Shown: positions 1-7,609, counted from the stretch's first letter. The stretch: DNA of 17,010 bases from Kiritimatiellales bacterium (GCA_030621805.1 JAUXGY010000006.1:1-17010), one strand, 5' to 3'. Program-made: numbers and translations. The notes: generated by a model not told the origin, from the sequence alone.

Positions 1-1
1 T

Positions 2-103
2 GTCCCGCCCGGATCGTTTGCCATTTTCTTGCCGACGGATGCGCACCTGCCGCTTATTGGCGAGGGTCCGATCCATAAAGTGGTGGTGAAGGTGAAGCGC
101 TAA
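2..103 (+). CDS. C-terminal fragment of a YhcH/YjgK/YiaL-family protein (partial)
   Basis: This open frame enters from the left edge and ends at a TAA at 101-103, giving the last 33 residues of a protein. The visible peptide contains FAIFLPTDAHLPLIGEG followed by HKVVVKVKR. The pattern of a 'FAIFFPxDAHxP' strand, a short turn and a terminal K-x-V-V-V-K-V strand is the usual end of the YhcH/YjgK/YiaL (DUF386, EbgC-like cupin) family, whose members are linked to sugar and sialic acid metabolism. It is the only gene on the plus strand, and it converges on bamA with a 36-nt gap. The family call rests on 33 residues recalled from memory, so it is moderately secure; the existence of a coding end here is more likely than not. 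Confidence 0.6.
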   Translation, partial: VPPGSFAIFLPTDAHLPLIGEGPIHKVVVKVKR

Positions 104-135
104 AACGAACAAACGGCTCCGCAATCCTTCACCTT
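89..135. terminator. Possible bidirectional stem between converging genes
   Basis: The 9-mer AAGGTGAAG at 89-97 is perfectly complementary to CTTCACCTT at 127-135, with a 29-nt spacer. It spans the end of the plus-strand fragment and the gap before the bamA stop. Convergent genes often share a terminator, but there is no clean U-tract and the loop is long, so the call is weak. Confidence 0.2.
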
Positions 136-139
136 TCCA

Positions 140-2428
140 TCAAAACATATGCCCGATTTGGAAGTTAAAGCGGCCTTTGCCGTCTTGCCATTGCTCGTCG
201 TAGGTAATCGGCCAAGCATAGTCGAGGTGCAAGGGAAATCCGGGCAGGTCGAGCCGGATGCCAACGCCCCAGTTGTCGTTATAGCTCGTGGTATTAAAGT
301 CCAGCGAGTCTAGATTGACAACGCCCCAGTCGTAGAAGGCGGCTCCGCGTACTTTACTCCAGATCGGCACGGTATATTCAACCGTGAAATAGGCCGAGCT
401 GTTTCCGCCGACGGGTTCGCCGTTTACATCCTTTGGGCCCACATCGCGGAATTCATATCCACGCAGGGTGCGGGGTCCGCCGAGGAAGAGGCGGTCGAAT
501 AGCGGAACGTGGGTGGTCTCTCCAAAATAGTCTACCGACTCAATCTGCCCCCGAAGGTTTAAGACCGTATCGCCGATGAGGGGCCAATACTGTCCCGAGC
601 GGATTTTTGCGCCGTAGATATCGGTTTCGGCACCCAATGGGCCGCCCGCAAAATAAGGAGTAATGGAGGTCTTATTTCCTCGGGAGGGATTAAAGAACCG
701 GTTGCGGGTATCGCGGGACCACGTAAAATCCAAGCCACTTTTAAGGCGCTTGCCTTCTTCAGCCTTAATGACATCCGAGGCCGAGTCCTGCACGTCGAAC
801 ACATCGAACTGCTCAATGGTATAGGCAAGCCTTCCGCGCGTGAAGCGGCCGAGCGGCTTCCCAAGCGAGAGGCGCATGCCGTCGTTTTTCTGATCGTAGG
901 CATCGGAAAAGTACCGCGCTTCGCGGTGATAGAGGTCTACCCCGAAGGAGAGCTTACGATCGAGGAACCACGGCTCGACAAAGGAGATGTCAATATCGTT
1001 ACGCTCGGAGCCGAGCTGCAGGCGAATCTTAAACTTTTGGCCGGCGCCGATGGGCGGCCAGGTTTTCCAATTAAAGTTGCCCTGAGAGAGTTCGATGTAG
1101 CCGACGAGCGAATCGATGCTCGAAAAGCCGACCCCGGCGGAGAACTGGCCGGTAGGCTTTTCTTTTACCTGCACGTTGAGGTCGTATTTATCGCCCTCGC
1201 CGATGGGCTCGGGGTTAGCGGTGACAACCTCGAAATAGCTAAGGTTGCGCAAGCGGTTTTCGGAGGTCCTGACCCGGCTACGATTGTATTTATCGCCGGG
1301 GTAGACGACCATCTCACGGCGGATCACCTTGTCTTGTGTCCGCTCATTGCCCGAAATATTCACCTTGTTGATGTAGCCGATGGTTCCCTCCGAGACCTCA
1401 TAGCGGACATCTACCCTTCCTGTTTCGGCATTGGCATCGTAGACGGGGCGGACATTGGTGCGGATGTAGCCTCGGTTCCCATAGAAGGCTCGGATACTTT
1501 CGCTTCCGGCTTCGGCCGCCGCAAGGGCGGCCACATCCCCGGTATCGAGGCGAATGCCGCGCCGCAACTCCTGCTCTTCAAAGTTTTCCATGCCAGCCAC
1601 CACAATCTTTCCCACCCGATAGCGCTGTCCTTCATTGATCGTGAAGACCATTCTTGTCTTCTTCGGTTTGGAGTCGTCGAGCTTTGGGTCGGATACGGAG
1701 ACATCGAGGAACCCGGCGTTCATGTAGAGCGTCTTGATGGTAAAGACGTCCATGTCGACGTTTTCGGGCTTGTACTTTCCGGCTCCGGTTATGAAGGAGA
1801 AAAACCATTTTTGCTTTTGCTGCATGGTCTTCCGCAGCGTCTTGTCATCGATGAGGTCGTTTCCCTCGAAAACGATTTTCTTGATTCCAAGCTTGCGCCC
1901 TTCGTTAATGCTGAAAACAACATCCACCGTACCGAGTTTCTCATCCATCCGGGTCTTCCATTCGACCTTTGCATCGGGATACCAGAAGTCGCGGTAGGCC
2001 TCTTTGATTTTGGAGGTCGCCTGAGCAAAACTAGAATCGTCCGCAAACTGCCCAATTACCAATTCAGATTTTTTGCGCACCTTTTTATTGCGCATCTTCT
2101 TAGCCCCGACAATTTCAATGCGGCGGAGCTTAAGCTTAGATACCACGGTGTAGATCAGCACGACACCATCGGGATCCACATCCATGCGGGCATTGACATA
2201 GGTGTAGCGCCCTGACTCGCGCATCCGATTCACATCCACGGCAATGGAGGAAAGGATCTCTTCTCGATCGGTTACCTGTTCGCCCACCTTGAAGGAGGTA
2301 AAGGCCGTGACCGAGCTCATGTCGTACGATTCACCAGCCTGATTGACAATCCGGATATCCTTGATGGTTTCGGCCGAAGCCGACCAACCCACCAGTGCGC
2401 CGAGAAGAATGAGAATTGTTTTTTTCAT
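140..2428 (-). CDS. bamA: BamA, outer membrane protein assembly factor (Omp85)
   Basis: BamA inserts beta-barrel proteins into the outer membrane and is the core of the BAM complex. From ATG 2428 the product is 762 residues, close to the usual family length of about 750-850. It starts with a signal peptide (MKKTILILLGALVGWSASA, cleavage before ETIKD). The periplasmic half, to about residue 420, carries repeated POTRA-type units with recurring 'G...F...E' and 'V.EG..Y.I..I...GN' patterns. The C-terminal half is a 16-strand-type barrel. The Omp85 lid-loop motif appears as LRGY (about residues 655-658; canonical VRGF/Y) in GGPRTLRGYEF, and the protein ends in Phe, as the beta-signal requires. 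An upstream in-frame TTG at 2440 would add four residues (MIGS), but the signal peptide fits the ATG better. A weak AGG lies 5 nt upstream. It follows dnaB by 24 nt and is the last gene of the operon. Confidence 0.95.
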   Translation of the reverse strand: MKKTILILLGALVGWSASAETIKDIRIVNQAGESYDMSSVTAFTSFKVGEQVTDREEILSSIAVDVNRMRESGRYTYVNARMDVDPDGVVLIYTVVSKLKLRRIEIVGAKKMRNKKVRKKSELVIGQFADDSSFAQATSKIKEAYRDFWYPDAKVEWKTRMDEKLGTVDVVFSINEGRKLGIKKIVFEGNDLIDDKTLRKTMQQKQKWFFSFITGAGKYKPENVDMDVFTIKTLYMNAGFLDVSVSDPKLDDSKPKKTRMVFTINEGQRYRVGKIVVAGMENFEEQELRRGIRLDTGDVAALAAAEAGSESIRAFYGNRGYIRTNVRPVYDANAETGRVDVRYEVSEGTIGYINKVNISGNERTQDKVIRREMVVYPGDKYNRSRVRTSENRLRNLSYFEVVTANPEPIGEGDKYDLNVQVKEKPTGQFSAGVGFSSIDSLVGYIELSQGNFNWKTWPPIGAGQKFKIRLQLGSERNDIDISFVEPWFLDRKLSFGVDLYHREARYFSDAYDQKNDGMRLSLGKPLGRFTRGRLAYTIEQFDVFDVQDSASDVIKAEEGKRLKSGLDFTWSRDTRNRFFNPSRGNKTSITPYFAGGPLGAETDIYGAKIRSGQYWPLIGDTVLNLRGQIESVDYFGETTHVPLFDRLFLGGPRTLRGYEFRDVGPKDVNGEPVGGNSSAYFTVEYTVPIWSKVRGAAFYDWGVVNLDSLDFNTTSYNDNWGVGIRLDLPGFPLHLDYAWPITYDEQWQDGKGRFNFQIGHMF

Positions 2429-2452
2429 GGAACCTATCAAGGGGTTGGAAAA

Positions 2453-3841
2453 CTAGTAGCCGGAAGGAACGGGGTCGTCATCGCGTGGGTCCCGATCTTC
2501 GAAACGGGTATATTCTTTGATAAAACTCATTTGTACTTCACCGGTTTCCCCATGCCGGAACTTGGCCACATCGACCACCGCCCGGTTGTCATCATTCCGT
2601 TCTTCACCATGTTTATAGTAGCTGGGACGATAGAGCAACAACACGACATCAGCATCCTGCTCAATCGCACCGGAGTCGCGCAGGTCGGACAGTTTGGGAA
2701 TATTGTCGCCTCGGCCTTCCGTTGCTCGACTGAGCTGACTGAGCACGACGACCGGGACTTTCAGCTCTTTGGCCATCGCCTTGATGGCCCCTGAGATGGC
2801 CATGGTTTCGCGCTGGCGGCCATCCTTGGCAAACTTGGTGTAGTTCATGAGCTGAAGATAGTCGACAATGATCAGCTCCACCCCAAAACGGCTCTTCATA
2901 CGGCGGGCGCGGGAGCGCAGTTCGACCGCCTCTAGGCCGGGGGTATCATCAATGTATATATTAGCCTTTCTCAGGCGATCCATCGCCTCGGTCAGCCGCA
3001 TATTGTTTTCCCCGGTCAGGTTTTTCTGTACGGCTTGCATGGAGACTCGGGCGTTCGAAAAAAGCATACGGCGAACCAACTGCTCGCGAGACATTTCCAA
3101 GCTAAAGATTCCCACGGGAACGCCAACGCCCCCTTGAGCCAACTTGCCAAGGGCGGCGTTCTCGGCAATGTTCATCGCCAGCGAGGTTTTTCCCATGGCG
3201 GGGCGAGCGGCGAGCACAATCATATCGGTTTTGGCCAACCCGCGCAGGCGGCCATTGAGTCCGGCATAGCCCGTGGTGACGCCTAGATCTATATCGTTGG
3301 GATCTTTTTGGATCTCGGTGAAGACCTCGTTCAGCGACTCGTTCCAGTCGGGGATCTTGTCACCGCCGTGGCTGGCAAGGCCGAAGAGCGATTCCTCGGC
3401 ATGGCTGATAAGCAGGGCGGCCGCATCCTCGCCCTTGTAGGCGGAATCGGTCACTTCGTTGGAGTGTTCGATCAGGCGACGGTAGAGGTTTTTTTCCTGA
3501 ACAATATCGCAGTAGAACTCGACGTGCGCGGGAACCAAGGTGCTGTCTTGGAGCTGAACGAGATAGTCATAGCCCCCGACCTTTTCGAGGGCGTTGTGGG
3601 TCTTGAGCCATTCGGCAATTGTGATGGCGTCCATGGCCACGTTGGCCTGGTTCATCTCTACCATTTGCTCAAAAAGCGCCTGATGGCGGCGATCATAAAA
3701 CGAATCGCTGCTCAGGCGTTTAGCGAGGCATTTATCAATGGCGTTAGCCGGATCAAGAAGGATCGAGCCGAGAACTCCGCGTTCGGCTTCCTCGCTGTGC
3801 GGGGGTATCCGAAGTCCCGACCCTAGAGCCTCTGGAATCAT
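2453..3841 (-). CDS. dnaB: Replicative DNA helicase DnaB
   Basis: DnaB is the hexameric 5'-3' helicase at the replication fork. From ATG 3841 it has 462 residues, normal for the family. The N-terminal DnaG-interacting domain (about 10-120) contains 'PPHSEEAERGVLGSILLD'. A linker helix region follows, then the RecA-like ATPase domain. Walker A is ARPAMGKTS (about residues 212-220), the H1a region reads IFSLEMS, Walker B is LIIVDYLQLM (about 323-332), and the C-terminal part has SDLRDSGAIEQDADVVLLLYR and an arginine-finger region KFRHGETG. The ATG overlaps the rplI stop codon as ATGA, so translation is probably coupled. A TTG at 3859 would add six residues inside rplI and is less likely. No intein interrupts the P-loop, although DnaB is a frequent intein host. 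Confidence 0.96.
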   Translation of the reverse strand: MIPEALGSGLRIPPHSEEAERGVLGSILLDPANAIDKCLAKRLSSDSFYDRRHQALFEQMVEMNQANVAMDAITIAEWLKTHNALEKVGGYDYLVQLQDSTLVPAHVEFYCDIVQEKNLYRRLIEHSNEVTDSAYKGEDAAALLISHAEESLFGLASHGGDKIPDWNESLNEVFTEIQKDPNDIDLGVTTGYAGLNGRLRGLAKTDMIVLAARPAMGKTSLAMNIAENAALGKLAQGGVGVPVGIFSLEMSREQLVRRMLFSNARVSMQAVQKNLTGENNMRLTEAMDRLRKANIYIDDTPGLEAVELRSRARRMKSRFGVELIIVDYLQLMNYTKFAKDGRQRETMAISGAIKAMAKELKVPVVVLSQLSRATEGRGDNIPKLSDLRDSGAIEQDADVVLLLYRPSYYKHGEERNDDNRAVVDVAKFRHGETGEVQMSFIKEYTRFEDRDPRDDDPVPSGY

Positions 3842-4290
3842 TTCTCTTCTACGATCCAAACCTTGAGCGTGCCGGTGACTTCCGCATGGAGCTTGATGGA
3901 AACATCAAACACTCCCAGCTCATGCAACGGGGTGGCCAAAACAACCTTGGATCGGTCGATGTCCAGCCCCTGTTCCTTGATTTTTTCGAGAATCGGGGGA
4001 ATTCCGACGGAGCCGAACAGCTTGCCGTTATCGCCTACTTTGACGGCGATAGTGCATTCGATTCCCTCGATCTTTTTGGCCAACTCTTCAGCGGCACCCT
4101 TTTCCTTTTCCAGTTGGGCGAGGCGCTCGGTGCGCCTCTTCTCAATCTGGCGTTTCTTTCCTTCGGTCACCTCGGAGGCGATCCCTTTCGGGAAAAGAAA
4201 GTTACGGGCATAGCCGTCGGCAACCTTCACGATATCGCCTTCGATTCCGAGCCCTTCCACTTGATCCATCAATAAGACTTCAATAGCCAT
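3838..4290 (-). CDS. rplI: 50S ribosomal protein L9
   Basis: L9 binds 23S rRNA domain V near the base of the L1 stalk. The 150-residue product has the standard two-lobe layout. The N-terminal RNA-binding domain (about 1-50) reads EVLLMDQVEGLGIEGDIVKVADGYARN in two pieces, ending in FLFPKGIASEVT. A long connecting helix rich in Lys and Glu covers about 50-75, and a C-terminal domain contains GKLFGSVG. The start ATG 4290 is preceded by a strong AGGAAGGA about 8 nt upstream. It lies 17 nt after rpsR and overlaps dnaB at its stop codon (ATGA), the common rpsR-rplI-dnaB order of bacteria. Confidence 0.97.
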   Translation of the reverse strand: MAIEVLLMDQVEGLGIEGDIVKVADGYARNFLFPKGIASEVTEGKKRQIEKRRTERLAQLEKEKGAAEELAKKIEGIECTIAVKVGDNGKLFGSVGIPPILEKIKEQGLDIDRSKVVLATPLHELGVFDVSIKLHAEVTGTLKVWIVEEK

Positions 4291-4307
4291 AATTCGTTCC
4301 TTCCTAC

Positions 4308-4523
4308 TTAGCGGATGAGACCCACAACCCGCGCACGGCGGATGGCACGTTTGATCTGGCGCTGTTGCTGGGCATTGGTGCCCAACAGGCGGCGGCTCAG
4401 AATTTTGCCCCGGTCGGTCATGAACTTCTTGAGAAGTTCCGCATCTTTATAATCAATTTTATCGACCCCTTTGAGGAGCTCGGGATCGCGTTTATATTCA
4501 TCTCTATCTCTACTACGACGCAT
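4308..4523 (-). CDS. rpsR: 30S ribosomal protein S18
   Basis: S18 sits on the platform of the small subunit as a partner of S6. The 71-residue product carries the family core: IDYKDAELLKKFMTDRGKIL, then SRRLLGTNAQQQRQIKRAIRRARVVGLIR split across the C-terminal helix. It lacks the N-terminal cysteines of the zinc-binding form of S18, so it is the zinc-free type. A ribosome site AGGAAG lies about 8 nt upstream of ATG 4523. It stands 17 nt downstream of ssb and 17 nt upstream of rplI, inside the ribosomal/replication operon. Confidence 0.96.
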   Translation of the reverse strand: MRRSRDRDEYKRDPELLKGVDKIDYKDAELLKKFMTDRGKILSRRLLGTNAQQQRQIKRAIRRARVVGLIR

Positions 4524-4540
4524 AATTCATCTTCCTTTCT

Positions 4541-4981
4541 CTAAAATGGAACATCTTCATCATCGGCAGTTTCTGGAGTCGGGGCGGGCACACTGGGTGC
4601 CGATGGGGCGGACGCATCGGCAGGTGCCGCGGCATATTCCGTTCCCTTGCCCGGGCTACCGAGAAACTGCACTCGGTCGGCGCGTACACGCAACTTACTG
4701 CGTTTCTCGCCCTGCTGGTTTTCCCACTGATCCAACTGCAAACGGCCTTCCACAAAAACCGGAGAGCCCTTATGCAGGTATTCGGAGGCCGTTTCGGCCT
4801 GCCGTCCCCACACCACAACATCCACATAACAGACCTGTTCAACCGTTTCACCGGCCTTGTTTTTGAAGGATTCGTTCACGGCCAGACCCAGATCGGCAAC
4901 CGCCGTTCCAGATGGCGTATACCGGATTTCCGGATTACGCGTCAGATTCCCCATTAACAAGACCCGGTTGTAGCTGGCCAT
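4541..4981 (-). CDS. ssb: Single-stranded DNA-binding protein
   Basis: SSB coats and protects single-stranded DNA and recruits replication and repair partners through its C-terminal tip. From ATG 4981 the protein is 146 residues. The OB-fold (about 1-107) starts MASYNRVLLMGNLTRNPEIRY and includes VDVVVWGRQAE and the strand VEGRLQLDQWENQQGEKR. A proline/alanine-rich linker follows, and the protein ends in DDEDVPF, a variant of the conserved DDDIPF partner-binding tail. A perfect AGGAGG at 4988-4993, with 6-nt spacing, decides this start. The longer frame to 5044 would add a non-homologous leader and lies inside rpsF. The start lies 1 nt after the rpsF stop, so the two are likely coupled. Confidence 0.96.
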   Translation of the reverse strand: MASYNRVLLMGNLTRNPEIRYTPSGTAVADLGLAVNESFKNKAGETVEQVCYVDVVVWGRQAETASEYLHKGSPVFVEGRLQLDQWENQQGEKRSKLRVRADRVQFLGSPGKGTEYAAAPADASAPSAPSVPAPTPETADDEDVPF

Positions 4982-4982
4982 T

Positions 4983-5297
4983 TTAAGCCTCCTGTGCGGC
5001 TTCTTCCGATTCTTCGGCCAAAACAAATTGGGCGCGGAACACATTGGTGGAAAGTCTCAAACGCTCTTTGAGCGCATCGATTTTCGTTCCTTCCAGTTTA
5101 AACATTAGAACCGCATACAGACCGGCCTTCTGTTTTTTCAACGGGCGCGCAAAATTCTTTTTGCCCATGCGGGTGGTGCTTTCGAGCGTTCCTCCCAGCG
5201 TTTCAAGTTCTTCCTTCACGCGGGCGATGGCCAGATCGAGGCCTTCTTCGTCCAATGTCTCTGGAAAGATGAACAGTCCTTCATACAATGTATTCAA
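4983..5297 (-). CDS. rpsF: 30S ribosomal protein S6
   Basis: S6 binds S18 on the 30S platform. The 104-residue product starts MNTLYEGLFIFPETLDEEGL and contains the family signature RMGKKNFARPLKKQKAGLYAVLMF in two adjacent strands. A region RLRLSTNVFRAQFVLAEE follows, with a short acidic tail. The start ATG 5297 has an AAGGAGA site 6-7 nt upstream. It begins 15 nt after the pth stop. The rpsF-ssb-rpsR-rplI-dnaB order is a classic conserved arrangement. Confidence 0.96.
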   Translation of the reverse strand: MNTLYEGLFIFPETLDEEGLDLAIARVKEELETLGGTLESTTRMGKKNFARPLKKQKAGLYAVLMFKLEGTKIDALKERLRLSTNVFRAQFVLAEESEEAAQEA

Positions 5298-5312
5298 TGG
5301 TTTTCTCCTTAC

Positions 5313-5888
5313 TTATCCTGTCTTCGACCGATTGAACGCATTCATCGTCCGTTCGGTTCCGATGGAAAAGATGCTTTCTACCGCATCGGCGGCACGTTCG
5401 ACAACCTTTTCCAGTCCTAAACTCTCTTCGTCGCCAAAGTCGCCGAGCACGAACTCAATCATGTCCGTACCCTCCGGTCTCGGCCCGACCCCCACCCGTA
5501 CGCGGGGAAACGCCTTGGTTTGCAGCCATTCCAGCACTGATTTCATGCCGTTATGGCTTCCGCCCGTTCCCTTGCCCCGCACCCGTACATGGCCGAGTTC
5601 CAACTCGACATCGTCGTAGACCACTACTGTATCGGCCGGGTCGACGCGCCACTTTTTCATCGCGCCCCAAACGGCGCGCCCGCTTCGGTTCATGAACGTG
5701 GTCGGTTTAAGCAACCGCACCTCATTCCCTCCGATGCAACACGTTGCCTGCTGAGCCGGGAACCAGAACATCTTCCGGAACTCGTTCCCCTGCCGGCGAG
5801 CTATCTCCTCCACCACCCTAAATCCAACATTGTGGCGGGAGCGTGCATACTCCTTCCCAGGATTTCCTAGTCCAACGACCAGCTTCAA
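5313..5888 (-). CDS. pth: Peptidyl-tRNA hydrolase (TTG start)
   Basis: Pth hydrolyses peptidyl-tRNA released from stalled ribosomes and so recycles tRNA. The 191-residue product has all the expected active-site landmarks: GLGNPGKEY with Asn9, the catalytic His19 in SRHNVGF, Asn67 in PTTFMNRSG, Asp92 in VVYDDVEL, and Asn113 in GGSHNGMKS (commonly GGHNGLKS). It begins with TTG rather than ATG. A GGGAGG site 7 nt upstream, and the canonical N-terminus KLVVGLGNPG directly after the TTG, make this the real start. It lies 29 nt downstream of rplY, matching the widespread prs-rplY-pth order. A TTG start may keep expression low compared with its ribosomal-protein neighbours (inference). Confidence 0.95.
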   Translation of the reverse strand: MKLVVGLGNPGKEYARSRHNVGFRVVEEIARRQGNEFRKMFWFPAQQATCCIGGNEVRLLKPTTFMNRSGRAVWGAMKKWRVDPADTVVVYDDVELELGHVRVRGKGTGGSHNGMKSVLEWLQTKAFPRVRVGVGPRPEGTDMIEFVLGDFGDEESLGLEKVVERAADAVESIFSIGTERTMNAFNRSKTG

Positions 5889-5895
5889 ACGCCTG

Positions 5896-5901
5896 CCTCC
5901 C
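5896..5901 (-). promoter_or_regulatory. Ribosome binding site deciding the TTG start of pth
   Basis: On the minus strand this reads GGGAGG, with 7 nt between it and the TTG codon at 5886-5888. The next ATG in frame lies well inside the conserved fold, so this site fixes the non-ATG start. Confidence 0.75.
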
Positions 5902-5917
5902 GGAAAATAAAACTTGA

Positions 5918-6574
5918 TTACTCTGCCGCTTCGTCGTCGGCCTTCTTCTCGCTGATCACTTCCGGCTCAGCGCCTTCAGCCGCATCGGCCAGTCCTTCTT
6001 CTTCCGGCTCCTCTTCTGCACGCGGTACCGCGACGGAGGCCACAATCGCATCTTCTTCGATTGTGGTTGTAAATTTAGTTCCCAATGCGAGGTCCGCCAC
6101 ACACAGCGTATCGCCAATGCCCATTTCTGAAACATCCACTTCGATGGATTCCACCAGATTCCGCGGCAAACATTCGATCGAGATCGAGTGCATCACCTGA
6201 TCCAAGATTCCGCCCTCTTTCACCCCGGCGGCTTCGCCCACGAGCGACAGCAGAATATCGACCTGAATCGCCTGACCCGCTATAATCTTAAGCATGTCGA
6301 CGTGTAAAATGCTTCCGTTCACCGGATGGCGTTGGACATCCTTCACCAGAACGGAAACATCGCCCGCGCCATCCATCGCGATCTCGGTGATCAGCGTTTC
6401 GGTGGCGTGGTGGTGTAGCAGTTCTTCGAAGGCGTGCATGTCGAGTTGAACCGGGGAGGCTTCCTTGCCTTCTCCATAAATGATTCCCGGAAGGCTTCCC
6501 GCCCGACGCATACGGCGCGAGTTGGATGTTCCCTGCAGGTCTCTTTTCTTTGCAATAAGTTTAGCGTCTTCCAT
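5918..6574 (-). CDS. rplY: 50S ribosomal protein L25/general stress protein Ctc
   Basis: L25 binds 5S rRNA. The 218-residue product is the long (Ctc/TL5) form. An N-terminal L25 domain (about 5-95) contains KRDLQGTSNSRRMRRAGSLPGIIYG and VKDVQRHPVNGSILHVDML, each in part. A TL5-like C-terminal beta domain (about 100-185) contains IECLPRNLVESIEVDVSEM. It ends in a strongly acidic tail of about 30 residues rich in Glu, Asp and Ala. ATG 6574 has AGGAGAG about 6 nt upstream. It lies 18 nt after prs and 29 nt before pth. The acidic tail is common in long-form L25 proteins and is not a sign of damage. Confidence 0.94.
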   Translation of the reverse strand: MEDAKLIAKKRDLQGTSNSRRMRRAGSLPGIIYGEGKEASPVQLDMHAFEELLHHHATETLITEIAMDGAGDVSVLVKDVQRHPVNGSILHVDMLKIIAGQAIQVDILLSLVGEAAGVKEGGILDQVMHSISIECLPRNLVESIEVDVSEMGIGDTLCVADLALGTKFTTTIEEDAIVASVAVPRAEEEPEEEGLADAAEGAEPEVISEKKADDEAAE

Positions 6575-6592
6575 GAGTTCTCTCCTAATTAT

Positions 6593-7519
6593 CTATATCC
6601 TGAATAACGAGCTGACCGACTGGTCGTTGTGAATACGGCAGATGGCCTCTGCCAAGGTGTCCGCCACCGACAACACCGTTACGTTAAAGTCTTCCCACTT
6701 TCGCTGAGGGACGCTATCGGTGGTCACCAGCTCTTCAATCGGCGACTCCTTCAATCGTTCAATCCCTTTTTCCGTCAGTAACGAATGGCTCACTGCGGCT
6801 CGAATCGATTTTGCGCCCGCCTTTTTCAGTAGTCCGGCGGCGGCCGACAACGTGCCGGCCGTCGATGTCATATCGTCTACAATCAACGTATTGCAGCCCT
6901 CGACATCCCCTACGAGATGATTGGCCTCCACATCCGTGGCACTCTTGCGCTGCTTCCCGACGACCGCAATACCGGCATCCAGCAGTTTTGAGTAGGCATC
7001 CGCCATCTTTAATCCGCCCGCATCGGGAGAAACCACCACCAGATTATCCAGACTCTGGCTGCGCAAATATTTCACGATCACCGGAGCGGCATAGAGATGG
7101 TCCACCGGAATATCAAAAAATCCCTGAATCTGCTGGGCGTGCAAATCCATACAAAGCACCCGATTGGCCCCGGCAGCCACTAGTAAATTAGCGACGAGCT
7201 TGGCCGTGATCGGCACGCGGGGCTGGTCTTTGCGGTCTTGGCGGGCATAGCCATAATACGGGAGTACTGCCGTGATACGCTTGGCCGATGCGCGTTTCGC
7301 AGCATCGATCATAATCAGCAACTCCATCAGGTAGTCGTTCGGGTTCACCGCAACCGACTGCACCAAAAAGAGGTCGTCGCCGCGCACATTGTCGCGCAGC
7401 TTCACAAAAATCTCGCCGTCCGGGAAGCGCGTGATGTCTACGCCGCACAGTTCCACCCCGGCCGCCAACGCAATGCGTTCCGCCAAATCCTGATGTCCTG
7501 TTCCTGATAAAATCTTCAT
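6593..7519 (-). CDS. prs: Ribose-phosphate pyrophosphokinase (PRPP synthetase)
   Basis: Prs makes PRPP from ribose 5-phosphate and ATP, feeding purine, pyrimidine, His and Trp synthesis. The 308-residue product has FPDGEIFV (32-39), the catalytic flexible-loop segment PYYGYARQDRK (87-97) followed by PRVPITAKLVANLL, DLHAQQIQGFF (125-135), VVSPDAGG (162-169) and the PRPP-binding loop VDDMTSTAGTL (214-224). Two sites differ from the common bacterial text: RVP for REP after the flexible loop, and Ser for the second Asp of DDMIDTxGT. The Ser form resembles archaeal-type loops and probably stays functional. ATG 7519 has no clear Shine-Dalgarno site; the leader after the tRNA is only 16 nt. It is the first protein gene of the prs-rplY-pth-rpsF operon. 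Confidence 0.95.
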   Translation of the reverse strand: MKILSGTGHQDLAERIALAAGVELCGVDITRFPDGEIFVKLRDNVRGDDLFLVQSVAVNPNDYLMELLIMIDAAKRASAKRITAVLPYYGYARQDRKDQPRVPITAKLVANLLVAAGANRVLCMDLHAQQIQGFFDIPVDHLYAAPVIVKYLRSQSLDNLVVVSPDAGGLKMADAYSKLLDAGIAVVGKQRKSATDVEANHLVGDVEGCNTLIVDDMTSTAGTLSAAAGLLKKAGAKSIRAAVSHSLLTEKGIERLKESPIEELVTTDSVPQRKWEDFNVTVLSVADTLAEAICRIHNDQSVSSLFRI

Positions 7520-7535
7520 GTCGTTCCACTTTAAG

Positions 7536-7609
7536 TGGTTGCCCGACCAGGGTTCGAACCTGGACCCTATGAGTCAAAGTCACATGTGCTTCCATTACAC
7601 TATCGGGCA
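7536..7609 (-). tRNA. tRNA-Gln (anticodon UUG)
   Basis: The minus strand folds as a complete cloverleaf. The acceptor TGCCCGA (7609-7603) pairs with TCGGGCA. The D arm is GTGT/GCAC, the anticodon stem TGTGA/TCATA, and the loop CTTTGAC with anticodon TTG at 7577-7575. The T arm is CCAGG-TTCGAAC-CCTGG. The discriminator is A and CCA is encoded (7538-7536). The weak U1-A72 first pair is typical of glutamine tRNAs. The tRNA lies just 16 nt upstream of the prs start on the same strand, so it is probably the first element of that operon's transcript and must be cut out by RNase P and a 3' nuclease. Confidence 0.96.

Noticed and set aside
926..2215. A 429-residue plus-strand open frame antisense to bamA
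   Set aside because: It lies fully within bamA, whose protein is clearly homologous and complete; the frame has no recognisable domain and looks like a by-product of codon bias.
3308..3826. A 172-residue plus-strand open frame antisense to dnaB
   Set aside because: Shadow of a conserved gene; no family resemblance.
2453..3841. Intein in DnaB
   Set aside because: DnaB is a common intein host, but the Walker A and B regions are continuous and the length is normal.
4982..5044. N-terminal extension of ssb to 5044
   Set aside because: It runs inside rpsF, does not resemble SSB, and the AGGAGG site points to the ATG at 4981.
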